Source: Pseudomonadota bacterium (GTDB taxonomy: Bacteria > Pseudomonadota > Gammaproteobacteria > Burkholderiales > Thiobacillaceae). Taken from it: a stretch of DNA of 64,000 nt. The position numbers and the translations under genes were made by a program. The stretch covers positions 1-64,000 of the forward strand of contig JAKADC010000001.1 of NCBI GenBank assembly GCA_021820845.1, read 5' to 3'. Numbering within the stretch: position 1 is the first letter of the stretch; every line of letters begins with the position of its first letter. Positions 10,544-18,697 of this stretch are shown piece by piece. Under the pieces are notes generated by a model, which was given only the letters and a program-made list of their open reading frames with translations, was not told the DNA's origin and ran no database searches.

Positions 10544-11488
10544 ATGGCGACTCAACCCAACCAGGCGCTTCCAAACGGATACCGGCTGAACGAATACACC
10601 ATCGTGCGCAAGATCGGCGGCGGCGGCTTCAGCATGGTCTATCTGGCGCGCGACGACAGCAACCGCTCGGTGGCGATCAAGGAGTACCTGCCGGGCGCGC
10701 TGGTGCTGCGCACCGAGGGGTCGGTCATCGTGCAGGCCAACTCGACCGAAAACAACAACATCTTCCGCCACGGCATGAAGTGTTTCTTCGAGGAGGGCCG
10801 GGCGCTCGCGCTCATCGACCATCCGAACGTCGTGCGCGTCGTCAACTTCTTTCGCGCCAACGACACCGTATACATGGTCATGCGCTTCGAGCGCGGCAAG
10901 ACCTTGCAGCAGCACATCCAGGCCAACCGTGGCACCATCGGCGAAAGCTTCATCCGCCGCGTGTTCGCGCAGCTCCTGAACGGGCTGCGCGAGGTGCACA
11001 CGCACAAGCTGCTGCATCTCGACATCAAGCCGTCGAATCTCTACATCCGCCTGGACGGCTCGCCCGTTCTGATCGACTTCGGCGCGGCGCGACAGACGTT
11101 GACGCAGGAGGAAACCCGGCTTCAGCCCATGTACACCCCGGGATTCGCCGCGCCCGAGCAGTATCACAACCGCGAGCGGCTGGGGCCGTGGACCGATATC
11201 TACAGCGTGGGCGCCAGCCTGTACGCCTGTCTGGCCGGCTATCCTCCGCAGGCCGCCGACGCGCGGCTGCTCAACGACAAGCTCGTTCCCGCGACGGTGC
11301 ACTGGCGCGGCACCTACTCGGACCAGCTGCTGGAAACCGTCGACCAGTGTCTGAAGCTCAATTACATGGAGCGCCCGCAGAGCGTCTTCAGCCTGCAGAA
11401 AGTGCTGATGGACCGCAGCGCGATGACCTCGCCGCGCGCTTCCTTGCTGTCCAGCATCAAGCGTTCGCTGAACCGCGAGTTGTTCTGA
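10544..11488 (+). CDS. Hanks-type serine/threonine protein kinase
   Basis: Soluble eukaryotic-like kinase of 314 aa without a membrane segment. Visible elements: glycine loop GGGGFSMVYLA (~residues 26-36), VAIKEY lysine, catalytic loop HLDIKPSN, metal-binding DFGAAR and activation-segment end APEQY. The catalytic loop reads HLD instead of HRD, so it is a non-RD kinase. A PP2C phosphatase gene follows after 19 bp, suggesting a reversible phosphorylation switch. The pair lies between yicC and rph, an order I associate with betaproteobacteria. Substrates are not deducible from the sequence. Confidence 0.9.
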   Translation: MATQPNQALPNGYRLNEYTIVRKIGGGGFSMVYLARDDSNRSVAIKEYLPGALVLRTEGSVIVQANSTENNNIFRHGMKCFFEEGRALALIDHPNVVRVVNFFRANDTVYMVMRFERGKTLQQHIQANRGTIGESFIRRVFAQLLNGLREVHTHKLLHLDIKPSNLYIRLDGSPVLIDFGAARQTLTQEETRLQPMYTPGFAAPEQYHNRERLGPWTDIYSVGASLYACLAGYPPQAADARLLNDKLVPATVHWRGTYSDQLLETVDQCLKLNYMERPQSVFSLQKVLMDRSAMTSPRASLLSSIKRSLNRELF

Positions 11489-11507
11489 CGATGGCACCCG
11501 GACTGAA

Positions 11508-12416
11508 ATGAAATTCACCATCTACCAGGCGTCGCGCCAGGGCGGCCGCAAGAACAACCAGGACAGGGTCGCCTATTCCTACAGCCGGGAGGCGCTGCTG
11601 ATGGTCGTGGCGGACGGCATGGGCGGCCACCTGCACGGCGAGCTCGCCGCGCAGATCACGGTCCAGACGCTGACCGACCAGTTCCAGAAAATGGCGCGGC
11701 CCCGCCTCGACGACCCGATGGCGTTCCTCGCCGACACGACGACGCGCGCGCATTTCGCCATCAACGATTACGCGGTCGACGAGGATCTGCTCGAGATTCC
11801 CCACACGACGGTGGTCGCGGCCATCGTGCAGGACAACGTCGCCTACTGGGCGCACGTGGGCGATTCCCGCCTGTATCTGTTCAGCGACGGCCAGCTGATC
11901 GCGCGCACCGAAGACCACACGGCGGTCGCGCAACTGGTGCGCGACGGCATCATCAGCGAGGAAGAGGCCGGCCACCACCCGGAACGCAACAGGGTGTCCA
12001 ACTGCCTGGGCGGCTATGTGACGCCGCAGGTGGAATGCAGCGCGCCGATCCCGCTGCACGACGCCGACACCATGCTGCTGTGCACCGACGGCATCTGGGG
12101 CATGATCAACATCCCGGAAGTGTCGGCGCTGCTGCATGCGTACACGCTGGAAGACGCGGTGCGCCATCTGATGGACCACGCCGAATTCCGCGGCGGCGAG
12201 CACGGCGACAACCTCAGCCTCATCGCCATGACGTGGGGCGAGGCGCGCATGCCGAGCAAGGATTCGATCTCCACGCTCGCGCTGCCGGACGGCGGCGTCA
12301 CCACGCAGATCAACGCGCTGCGCCCCATGCACGGCGCGCCGGCGGTGTCCGACGACGAGATCGAGCGCGCCATCGCCGAAATCCAGCAGGCGATCCAGAA
12401 GATTTCCCGCAAATGA
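11508..12416 (+). CDS. PP2C-family protein serine/threonine phosphatase
   Basis: Metal-dependent phosphatase likely opposing the upstream kinase. Motifs: NNQDR near residue 20, VADGMGGH (metal-binding Asp and Gly) around residue 37, [20 protein letters not shown] and GDNLSLIAM with the last metal Asp. These cover the PP2C core within about 245 residues. The C-terminal ~55 residues are a linker with charged helix and no recognisable domain. Length 302 aa. It is cytoplasmic, with no signal or transmembrane segment. Confidence 0.92.
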   Translation: MKFTIYQASRQGGRKNNQDRVAYSYSREALLMVVADGMGGHLHGELAAQITVQTLTDQFQKMARPRLDDPMAFLADTTTRAHFAINDYAVDEDLLEIPHTTVVAAIVQDNVAYWAHVGDSRLYLFSDGQLIARTEDHTAVAQLVRDGIISEEEAGHHPERNRVSNCLGGYVTPQVECSAPIPLHDADTMLLCTDGIWGMINIPEVSALLHAYTLEDAVRHLMDHAEFRGGEHGDNLSLIAMTWGEARMPSKDSISTLALPDGGVTTQINALRPMHGAPAVSDDEIERAIAEIQQAIQKISRK

Positions 12417-12469
12417 TGCGGGCGCGGAGGGCGCCGGGCGGCAAAACCCGTCCGGCAGGCGGGACGCGG

Positions 12470-12475
12470 TAAAAT
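12470..12475 (+). promoter_or_regulatory. TAAAAT, candidate -10 of rph
   Basis: GGTAAAATCGCG lies 30 bp before the rph ATG. It shares the TAAAAT(N)CG pattern seen before birA and the DUF302 gene. No convincing -35 is visible. Confidence 0.35.
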
Positions 12476-12504
12476 CGCGTTTTCCGTTTCCATCCCGTTT
12501 CGCC

Positions 12505-13248
12505 ATGTCCGATCTGAACGTCCCGCCCGGCACCCGGCCGAGCGGCCGCGCGCCCGACGCGCTGCGCCCGCTGTCTTTCACCCGCGGCTTTACCAAGCAC
12601 GCCGAAGGCTCGGTCCTCGTCGCCATGGGCGATACCCGCGTGCTGTGCACCGCCAGCGTGCTCGACAGGATTCCGCCGCACAAGAAGGGCAGCGGCGAAG
12701 GCTGGGTCACCGCCGAATACGGCATGCTGCCGCGATCGACCCATACCCGCAGCGACCGCGAAGCCGCGCGCGGCAAGCAGTCCGGCCGCACGCAGGAAAT
12801 CCAGCGCCTGATCGGGCGCAGCCTGCGCGCCGTGGTCGACCTCAAGAAGCTCGGCGAACGCACGCTGCACATCGACTGCGACGTGCTGCAGGCCGACGGC
12901 GGCACCCGCTGCGCCAGCATCTGCGGCGCCTACGTCGCGGTGGCCGACGCCGTCGCCTGGCTCGTGCGCGAAGGCGCGCTCGCCGAAACCCCGCTCGTCG
13001 ACAGCGTCGCCGCCGTCTCGGTCGGCGTCTTCCGGGGGCGGCCGGTGCTCGACCTCGATTACGTCGAAGATTCCGACTGCGATACCGACATGAACGTGGT
13101 GATGACCGGCAGCGGCGGCATCGTCGAAGTGCAGGGCACCGCCGAGGGCGCGCCGTTTTCGCGCGCCACGCTCGAAGCGCTGCTCGATCTGGCCGCCGCG
13201 GGCATCCAGCGGATCGCCGCGGCTCAGCGCGAGGCACTGCAATCATGA
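12505..13248 (+). CDS. rph: Ribonuclease PH
   Basis: Phosphorolytic 3'-5' exoribonuclease that trims tRNA 3' ends and r[32 protein letters not shown] is the N-terminal PH-fold signature. [21 protein letters not shown] contains the conserved RNA-binding Arg cluster, and [30 protein letters not shown] and [12 protein letters not shown] follow in the family order. Length 247 aa, slightly above the usual ~238 because of an N-terminal Pro-rich extension. Its stop overlaps rdgB (ATGA). Confidence 0.96.
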   Translation: MSDLNVPPGTRPSGRAPDALRPLSFTRGFTKHAEGSVLVAMGDTRVLCTASVLDRIPPHKKGSGEGWVTAEYGMLPRSTHTRSDREAARGKQSGRTQEIQRLIGRSLRAVVDLKKLGERTLHIDCDVLQADGGTRCASICGAYVAVADAVAWLVREGALAETPLVDSVAAVSVGVFRGRPVLDLDYVEDSDCDTDMNVVMTGSGGIVEVQGTAEGAPFSRATLEALLDLAAAGIQRIAAAQREALQS

Positions 13249-13844
13249 GCAAGCTCGTCATCGCCTCCGGCAACGCCGGCAAGCTGCGCGAGATCGCGCG
13301 CATCCTCGCCCCGCTCGAAATCGAAGCGGTGCCGCAGTCCGAGTTCAGCGTTCCCGACTGCCCCGAGCCGCACGTCACCTTCGTCGAGAACTGCCTCGCC
13401 AAGGCGCGTCACGCCAGCGCCCACAGCGGCCTGCCCGCGCTGGCGGACGATTCGGGCATCTGCGTCGAGGCCCTCGACGGCGCGCCGGGCGTCTATTCCG
13501 CGCGCTACGCGGGCGAGCCGAAATCGGACGCGCGCAACAACGAGAAGCTCGTCGCCGCACTGAAGGGCGTGGCCAACCGCCGCGCGCACTACACCTGCGT
13601 CATGGTCTACGTGCGCCATCCCGACGACCCCGAGCCGGTAATCGCCGAGGGCCGCTGGTACGGCGAGATCATCGACACGCCGCGCGGCCATAACGGCTTC
13701 GGCTACGATCCCTATTTCCTCGACACCGAGTTCGGCAAGACCGGCGCCGAGCTCGACGAGGACACCAAGAACGCCGTCAGCCATCGCGGCCAGGCGCTGC
13801 GCGATCTGGTCGATAAACTGAAGCGGCTCCGGCGGCTTGGCTGA
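13245..13844 (+). CDS. rdgB: RdgB/HAM1 family non-canonical purine NTP pyrophosphatase
   Basis: Hydrolyses dITP, ITP and XTP to monophosphates, keeping deaminated purines out of nucleic acids. [17 protein letters not shown] carries the SGNxGK nucleotide motif. [32 protein letters not shown] and the C-terminal SHRGQAL (base-recognition SHR) are all intact. The ORF track starts this frame at 12645; the ATG at 13245 gives 199 aa, the normal length. It overlaps rph by four bases and hemW by eight. Confidence 0.96.
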   Translation: MSKLVIASGNAGKLREIARILAPLEIEAVPQSEFSVPDCPEPHVTFVENCLAKARHASAHSGLPALADDSGICVEALDGAPGVYSARYAGEPKSDARNNEKLVAALKGVANRRAHYTCVMVYVRHPDDPEPVIAEGRWYGEIIDTPRGHNGFGYDPYFLDTEFGKTGAELDEDTKNAVSHRGQALRDLVDKLKRLRRLG

Positions 13845-15015
13845 GGCAGTCATCCGCTTCGGCGGTCGCGGCCTCGACGTCCCGCCGCCGCTGTCGCTCT
13901 ACGTCCACCTGCCGTGGTGCGTGAAGAAGTGCCCGTACTGCGATTTCAATTCGCATGCCGCGCAGCGCATCCCCGAAGCCGCCTACATCGACGCGCTGCT
14001 CGCCGACCTGGAGCGCGCGCTGCCCGACATCCGGGGACGCAAAGTCCACACGGTGTTTTTCGGCGGCGGCACGCCCAGCCTGTTTTCGGCGGAGGGGATC
14101 GACCGCATCCTGGCCGGCGTGCGCGCGTTGACCTCGCTCGCGCCCGGCGCGGAAATCACGCTGGAAGCCAACCCCGGCACGGTCGAGGCGGCCCGGTTCG
14201 CCGGCTTTCGCGAAGCCGGCGTGACGCGCGTTTCGCTCGGCATCCAGAGCTTCAATTCGCGCCACCTGCAGGCGCTCGGCCGCATCCACGACGACGGCGA
14301 AGCGCGCCGCGCCGCCGAACTCGCCGCCACGCACTTCGAAACCTTCAACCTCGACCTGATGTTCGCCCTGCCTGGGCAGACGCTGGCCGAGGCGCTGGCC
14401 GACATCGACACCGCGCTGACTTTTCAGCCGCCGCATCTGTCGGCCTACCACCTGACGCTGGAACCCAACACGCCCTTCGGCCACACCGCACCGGCGAATC
14501 TGCCCGACGACGACCTCGCCGCCGACATGCAACTGGCGATCGAAGCGCGGCTGGGCGAGGCCGGCATGCAGCACTACGAAACCTCGGCGTACGCGCGGCC
14601 CGGCCATGCCAGCCGCCACAACCTCAATTACTGGCAGTTCGGCGACTACCTCGGCATCGGCTCCGGCGCGCACAGCAAGCTGTCGTTCCACGACCGCATC
14701 GTGCGCCAGATGCGGACCAAGCATCCGCAGCAATACATGGATGCGGTGAAGCAGGGCACGCATGTCGCCGACACGCGCATCCTCTCGCGTCACGACCTGC
14801 CGTTCGAATTCGTGATGAACGCCTTGCGCCTCAACGAGGGCGTGCCGGCGGCACTGTTCGAGGAACGCACCGGCCTGCCGCTGAGCGTCTGCGCGTCGGC
14901 GCTCGAACGGGCGCGTGAGCGCGGCCTGCTGGAAACCGATTTCACCCGCCTCGAGCCGACGCAGCGGGGCCAGCGCTTCCTGAACGACTTGCTGGAACTC
15001 TTCTTGCCGGAATGA
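13837..15015 (+). CDS. hemW: Radical SAM family heme chaperone HemW
   Basis: Binds heme and a [4Fe-4S] cluster and is thought to deliver heme to respiratory enzymes; formerly annotated as HemN-like coproporphyrinogen oxidase. The radical-SAM motif is CVKKCPYC (CxxxCxxC, ~residues 26-33), followed by FFGGGTPS and a SAM-binding EANPGTV. The C-terminal HemN-type domain follows (HNLNYWQFGDYLGIGSGAHS). The start is a TTG at 13837 overlapping the rdgB end; no better start exists before the cluster motif. Length 392 aa. Confidence 0.93.
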   Translation: MAEAVIRFGGRGLDVPPPLSLYVHLPWCVKKCPYCDFNSHAAQRIPEAAYIDALLADLERALPDIRGRKVHTVFFGGGTPSLFSAEGIDRILAGVRALTSLAPGAEITLEANPGTVEAARFAGFREAGVTRVSLGIQSFNSRHLQALGRIHDDGEARRAAELAATHFETFNLDLMFALPGQTLAEALADIDTALTFQPPHLSAYHLTLEPNTPFGHTAPANLPDDDLAADMQLAIEARLGEAGMQHYETSAYARPGHASRHNLNYWQFGDYLGIGSGAHSKLSFHDRIVRQMRTKHPQQYMDAVKQGTHVADTRILSRHDLPFEFVMNALRLNEGVPAALFEERTGLPLSVCASALERARERGLLETDFTRLEPTQRGQRFLNDLLELFLPE

Positions 15016-15091
15016 TCCGCGACCGCGATCGCCGTCACGACCGGCGGCTAAGCTGAAAGCCCGTTGCCGGTGAAGCCGCGATCGCGCGCGG

Positions 15092-15121
15092 TTGTGACTG
15101 GCGCCGGCGACGCGGTATGCT
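15092..15121 (+). promoter_or_regulatory. Candidate sigma70 promoter for the dienelactone hydrolase operon
   Basis: TTGTGA and TATGCT are separated by 18 bp, 36 bp before the ATG at 15157. The 141-bp gap after hemW also holds two copies of GCGATCGC 53 bp apart. Confidence 0.45.
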
Positions 15122-15156
15122 TTCGAACCGTCCTGCCCCCGACCCCGGAGACGCTT

Positions 15157-15945
15157 ATGAAAACTGCAGTTGCCTTGTCGTTGTTCCTCTTCAGTTCGTC
15201 CGCCCTTGCCGCCGTGGTCGTCAAGGACGTCACCTACAAGGCGGGCGACACCGCCATGAAGGGATTCCTGGCGTATGACGATGCGGCCAAGGCCAGGCGG
15301 GCCGGCGTGCTGGTCGTGCCCGAGTGGTGGGGCGCCAACGCGTATGCCCGCAAGCGCGCGCACATGCTGGCAAGCGAAGGCTACGTCGCGCTCGTCGTCG
15401 ATATGTACGGCAACGGCCGGACGACCGACGATCCCAAGGTGGCGGGCGCGCTGTCGGAGGGCGTGAACAAGAATCCGGCCCAGCGGCTGGCGCGTTTCCG
15501 CGCGGCAGAAAGTTTTCTCGCTGCGCAGCCCAACGTCAAAAAAGGCGAGATCGCCGCGCTTGGCTACTGCTTCGGCGGGGGCGTGGTGCTCAACATGGCA
15601 CGTGCGGGCGAGCCGCTCAAGGCGGTGATCACCTACCACGGCGTGCTGGCCACCGACACGCCGGCGAAGCCGGGGGACATCAAGGCGAAGCTCGCCATCT
15701 TCCACGGCGAAGCCGATCCCATCGTGCCGGCGGCGCAGCTCGCGGCGTTCAAGGCCGAGATGGACAACGCCCAGGTCGATTACATGCTGGTGACCTATCC
15801 CGGCGCCAAGCATGCCTTCACCAACCGCGAAGCCGACAGCTACGCGGCCGAGTACGGCCTGCCGGTCAAATACGACCCGGCGGCCGACAAGGATTCCTGG
15901 ACACGGACGCTCGAGTTCCTGCGGGCGACGCTCGACAATGACTGA
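15157..15945 (+). CDS. Secreted dienelactone hydrolase family protein
   Basis: Alpha/beta-hydrolase of 262 aa with a Sec signal peptide (MKTAVALSLFLFSSSALAA), so probably periplasmic. The nucleophile elbow GYCFGGG has the Cys typical of dienelactone hydrolase. HGEADPIVP supplies the Asp and GAKHAFTN the His of the Cys-Asp-His triad. GGAG lies six bases before the ATG at 15157; the ORF-track start at 15064 is not needed. It overlaps the next gene by eight bases. The physiological substrate is unknown; the family includes carboxymethylenebutenolidase and general esterases. Confidence 0.88.
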   Translation: MKTAVALSLFLFSSSALAAVVVKDVTYKAGDTAMKGFLAYDDAAKARRAGVLVVPEWWGANAYARKRAHMLASEGYVALVVDMYGNGRTTDDPKVAGALSEGVNKNPAQRLARFRAAESFLAAQPNVKKGEIAALGYCFGGGVVLNMARAGEPLKAVITYHGVLATDTPAKPGDIKAKLAIFHGEADPIVPAAQLAAFKAEMDNAQVDYMLVTYPGAKHAFTNREADSYAAEYGLPVKYDPAADKDSWTRTLEFLRATLDND

Positions 15946-16585
15946 CGCCTGCGATCACGACGACTGCCATGCGCCGCCCGGCCCCGGCAGCCTCGGCATT
16001 CCGCAGGTCGGGCCATTCGACCCCGCCGCGTTCGAACGCGCGGTGAACGACATGCTCGTGGCCTGCGGTGTGGCGCCCGATTCGGTGCATACCGGACGCA
16101 CCGCGCAGCGGGTGCGCGAGCTGTGGCAGCGCCGCCTGCTCGGCGGCTATGCGATCTCGCCCGCCGAGGCGCTGGGCGAGGGCTTTGCCGATGCGCGCGA
16201 CGACATGGTGGTGGTGCGCGGGATCGCGGTGCACGGCGTGTGCCCGCACCACCTCGTGCCGTTCCGCGGCGTCGCCCACGTCGCCTACATCCCCGGCGGG
16301 CGATTGCACGGCTTCGGGCGCATCGCGCGCATGGTCGACGCGATCGGGCACCGCTTCACGTACCAGGAGTGGATGACGCGCGACATCGCTGAAGCACTGG
16401 TGACGCACGGGCACGCCCGGGGCGCCGCATGCATCGTCGAAGCCGAGCAGTTGTGCCTGCTCCTGGGCGAGGACCGGCGCGGCGACGAGCGCGTGGTCAC
16501 GCAGGCCTTCACGGGCTGCTTCAGGACGAGCGACCAGCAGCGGAACGAATTTCTGCGTGCCGTGGCGCAATCCGATTTGCGCTGA
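15938..16585 (+). CDS. Divergent GTP cyclohydrolase I family protein
   Basis: A 215-aa protein that aligns without gaps to E. coli FolE over its catalytic half (recalled sequence). Retained: zinc ligands Cys102, His105 and Cys173; His104; the guanine-recognition pair Gln143-Glu144; Arg58 and Arg131. Replaced: the CEHH motif is CPHH; the position of FolE His179 is Gln171; Ser135-Lys136 is Gly127-Arg128; Arg185 is Gly177; Lys68 is Glu61. His179 is needed for the full reaction in E. coli, and the others bind the triphosphate. The fold is FolE, but classical GTP-to-dihydroneopterin triphosphate chemistry is doubtful. It overlaps the dienelactone hydrolase gene by eight bases. Confidence 0.8.
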   Translation: MTDACDHDDCHAPPGPGSLGIPQVGPFDPAAFERAVNDMLVACGVAPDSVHTGRTAQRVRELWQRRLLGGYAISPAEALGEGFADARDDMVVVRGIAVHGVCPHHLVPFRGVAHVAYIPGGRLHGFGRIARMVDAIGHRFTYQEWMTRDIAEALVTHGHARGAACIVEAEQLCLLLGEDRRGDERVVTQAFTGCFRTSDQQRNEFLRAVAQSDLR

Positions 16586-16692
16586 GGGTGGGATGCGCGG
16601 GCCGGGCAGCTCCGGCTGCGCCGGGGTGCGCCGATGGGGAAGGGTGCGGCCAGAAACCGGACGCACTCCCGTGCTGAGGTAAGTTTCAGGGC

Positions 16693-16720
16693 TTGACACA
16701 TACCAACCGGTATGTATGAT
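16693..16720 (+). promoter_or_regulatory. Sigma70 promoter of the tetR operon
   Basis: TTGACA and TATGAT are separated by 16 bp, a near-consensus pair, seven bases upstream of the tetR ATG at 16727. It is the best promoter match in the window. The operator palindrome fills the spacer. Confidence 0.85.
16698..16715 (+). promoter_or_regulatory. TetR-type palindromic operator
   Basis: ACATACC-AACC-GGTATGT is a perfect 7-bp inverted repeat around a four-base spacer. It spans from the last base of the -35 to the first base of the -10, so bound repressor would block RNA polymerase. Position and symmetry indicate autoregulation by the adjacent TetR gene. Confidence 0.82.
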
Positions 16721-16726
16721 TCGGCC

Positions 16727-17332
16727 ATGAACGTCACAGGCAAAACCCCCGACCGCACCCGGCAAAGACTGCTGGAGGCCGCGTTCGCAGAAATCCATCG
16801 CAACGGCTTCCAGGCGGCGTCCATCACGCAGATTCTGGCGGACACCGGACTCACCAAAGGCGCGCTGTACCACCATTTCCCGGACAAGAAGGCGCTTGGC
16901 CTGGCCGTCGTCGACGAGATGATCCGGCCTGCGATCGCCGCAATGATGTTCACGCCGCTGGCGGACACGCGGCAACCTTTGGCCGCGTTGCAGGCGCTGC
17001 TCGCTGCCAAGGCGGCGGAGACGGACCCCGAGGTCCTCACCCTGGGCTGCCCGCTCAACAACCTGATCCAGGAGATGAGTCCGGTCGACGAGAGCTTCCG
17101 CCTGCGGCTGAACGCCGTCTTCCAGGCCTGGGTCGAAGTGGTGGCCACGGCACTCGAGCGCGGCAAGGCGAGCGGCGAGGTGCGCACCGACATCGACGCG
17201 GCAGCCGCGGGGTTCTTCATCGTGTCGGCGCTCGAAGGCTGCGTCGGCATGAGCAAGAACACGCAATCCGTCGCGGCCTACCGCAGCTGCCTGGCGCAGC
17301 TCGGCAGTTTTCTGGACACGCTGAAACGCTGA
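16727..17332 (+). CDS. TetR/AcrR family transcriptional regulator
   Basis: The N-terminal ~55 residues form the TetR HTH (RQRLLEAAFAEIHRNGFQAASITQILADTGLTKGALYHHFPDKKAL). The C-terminal ligand domain resembles the TetR_C group found with YxaF/LmrA-like regulators (DPEVLTLGCPLNNLIQEMSP); that assignment is tentative. The start is the ATG at 16727; the ORF-track start at 16712 would lie inside the operator. Length 201 aa. It probably represses its own operon, which continues with a short ORF, a methyltransferase-like protein and a carboxymuconolactone decarboxylase-like protein. Confidence 0.9.
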   Translation: MNVTGKTPDRTRQRLLEAAFAEIHRNGFQAASITQILADTGLTKGALYHHFPDKKALGLAVVDEMIRPAIAAMMFTPLADTRQPLAALQALLAAKAAETDPEVLTLGCPLNNLIQEMSPVDESFRLRLNAVFQAWVEVVATALERGKASGEVRTDIDAAAAGFFIVSALEGCVGMSKNTQSVAAYRSCLAQLGSFLDTLKR

Positions 17333-17341
17333 GGAAACACC

Positions 17342-17398
17342 ATGCATCCAGTCAGCGAGGCCATCGCGGCCGGACGCTTCGCAGAGGAGGCACGATGA
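17342..17398 (+). CDS. Possible 18-residue leader ORF
   Basis: ATG at 17342 is preceded by GAGGAAACACC, a good Shine-Dalgarno at normal distance. The frame reads MHPVSEAIAAGRFAEEAR and stops in TGA overlapping the ATG of the next gene (ATGA). GAGGAGG near its end serves the downstream start. It may be a translational-coupling leader or the worn remnant of a gene. It is too short for the ORF track. No homology can be claimed. Confidence 0.35.
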   Translation: MHPVSEAIAAGRFAEEAR

Positions 17399-17865
17399 AG
17401 GACGAATTGCGGCGTCCCCGCACCCTGATCCTGCCGCCCGCACCCTATGCCGCGGCGATATTCGCCGGCTGGTGGCTGGACCGCACGCAACGCCCGCTGC
17501 CGCTGGATCTCGGCACGGCGACGCGCCCGCTGGGCTGGCTCGCGGTCGCCGCCGGGCTGGCGCTTTTCGCGTGGACCGTGCGGACTTTCGCGCGGCACCG
17601 CACGACGGTCAATCCCTATGGAGGCGCATCCAGCCTCTGCACGAGCGGCCCGTTCCGCTTCAGCCGCAACCCGATCTATCTCGGCGACTGGTTCCTTCTC
17701 GCCGGCGTGACGCTCCTGCTCGGCACGTTCTGGCCGCTCGCGTTCGCACCGCTCATCTGGATCATGATTCGCTTCGGCGTGATCCGGCACGAAGAAGCCC
17801 ACCTCGAAGCGAAATTCGGCGACGCCTACCGCGACTACAAGACCCGCGTCCGGCGTTGGATCTAA
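17395..17865 (+). CDS. Isoprenylcysteine carboxyl methyltransferase (ICMT/PEMT) family membrane protein
   Basis: A 156-aa integral membrane protein with about four hydrophobic segments. The C-terminal half has the PEMT/ICMT signature: GPFRFSRNPIYLGDWFLLAGV followed by HEEAHLEAKFGDAYRDYKTRVRRWI. In characterised members this region binds SAM and methylates lipids or prenyl-cysteine. The bacterial substrate is unknown. It sits in the TetR operon, so expression is probably induced by the TetR ligand. The ATG at 17395 has GAGGAGG seven bases upstream. Confidence 0.85.
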   Translation: MKDELRRPRTLILPPAPYAAAIFAGWWLDRTQRPLPLDLGTATRPLGWLAVAAGLALFAWTVRTFARHRTTVNPYGGASSLCTSGPFRFSRNPIYLGDWFLLAGVTLLLGTFWPLAFAPLIWIMIRFGVIRHEEAHLEAKFGDAYRDYKTRVRRWI

Positions 17866-17883
17866 ACGCAACTGGAGTCCTTC

Positions 17884-18417
17884 ATGAGCATTCTGCAGAC
17901 CGTCAAGCCCGAGGCCGCAACCGGCGAAGTCGCCGAAATCTACGCGCAGATTCAAAAAGCCTGGGGACACGTGCCAGCCGCGATCCAGGTGTTCAGCGCC
18001 AACCCTTTCCTGCTGAGGCACCAGTGGGAGTACTACGGCAGCGTCATGCAGCATCCGACGCTTTCGCTGGCGCTGACGGCGTGCATCCGGATGCTGGTGT
18101 CGCAGGCCGGCCATTGCGACTACTGCATCGACATGAACGCTGGCTTGCTGATCAACGCGGCCGGGTGGACGCCGGAGCAGGTCGCCGCCACCCGCGCCGA
18201 CTTCAACGCCAGCCCCCTGAGCGCGGCAGAGAAGACGCTGCTGGCCCTCGTGCTGAAGGCGACGCGCGATTCCAGCACCGTGACCGAGGCGGATCTGCGG
18301 GGCGCCCGCGCCGCCGGCTGGTCGGACGGCGACATCCTGGACGCCGTCAATCACGGTGCGCGCATGGTTGCGGGCGACATCGTCATCAACGGCTTCAAGG
18401 TCGAACGCGATTTCTGA
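17884..18417 (+). CDS. Carboxymuconolactone decarboxylase/AhpD-like family protein
   Basis: A 177-aa all-helical protein of the CMD/AhpD fold. The active-site region reads HCDYCIDMN (Cys78, Cys81). Redox-active AhpD-type members have CxxCxxxH; here the fourth residue after the second Cys is Asn85, so the His of the proton relay is missing. C-terminal DILDAVNHGARMVAGDIVINGF is typical of the alkylhydroperoxidase-like group. It is the last gene of the TetR operon, 18 bp after the ICMT-like gene with a GGAG site. Peroxidase activity is uncertain because of the His loss. Confidence 0.82.
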   Translation: MSILQTVKPEAATGEVAEIYAQIQKAWGHVPAAIQVFSANPFLLRHQWEYYGSVMQHPTLSLALTACIRMLVSQAGHCDYCIDMNAGLLINAAGWTPEQVAATRADFNASPLSAAEKTLLALVLKATRDSSTVTEADLRGARAAGWSDGDILDAVNHGARMVAGDIVINGFKVERDF

Positions 18418-18423
18418 GGCGTC

Positions 18424-18447
18424 GGCCGGCGCCCAGGCGCGCCGGCC
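18424..18447 (+). terminator. GC-rich hairpin after the TetR operon
   Basis: GGCCGGCGC and GCGCCGGCC form a perfect 9-bp stem with a six-base loop, seven bases after the last stop codon. No T-run follows, so it could be a transcript 3'-end stabiliser or a weak terminator. Confidence 0.5.
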
Positions 18448-18697
18448 TGCACGGACCGTGCCGCTGGCGTAGGGGGCAGGGACACCCGGGCGGAGGATTC
18501 CCCGCTGGCTAACGTCAACTCCGAACGAAAAGCCTTACCCAAGCCCGTGCTCATCCAAGGATTGGTGGGCGTGCGGGACCGGCGCCGCCGCTTCGTTAAC
18601 GGCCGATTTCGGACGCTTTTCTGGATGTTGTTTATCCGGCGGGCTACGGACTTTATTTTGACTTCGGCGGGAACAAGGCACACCATGGCCCGCCAAT

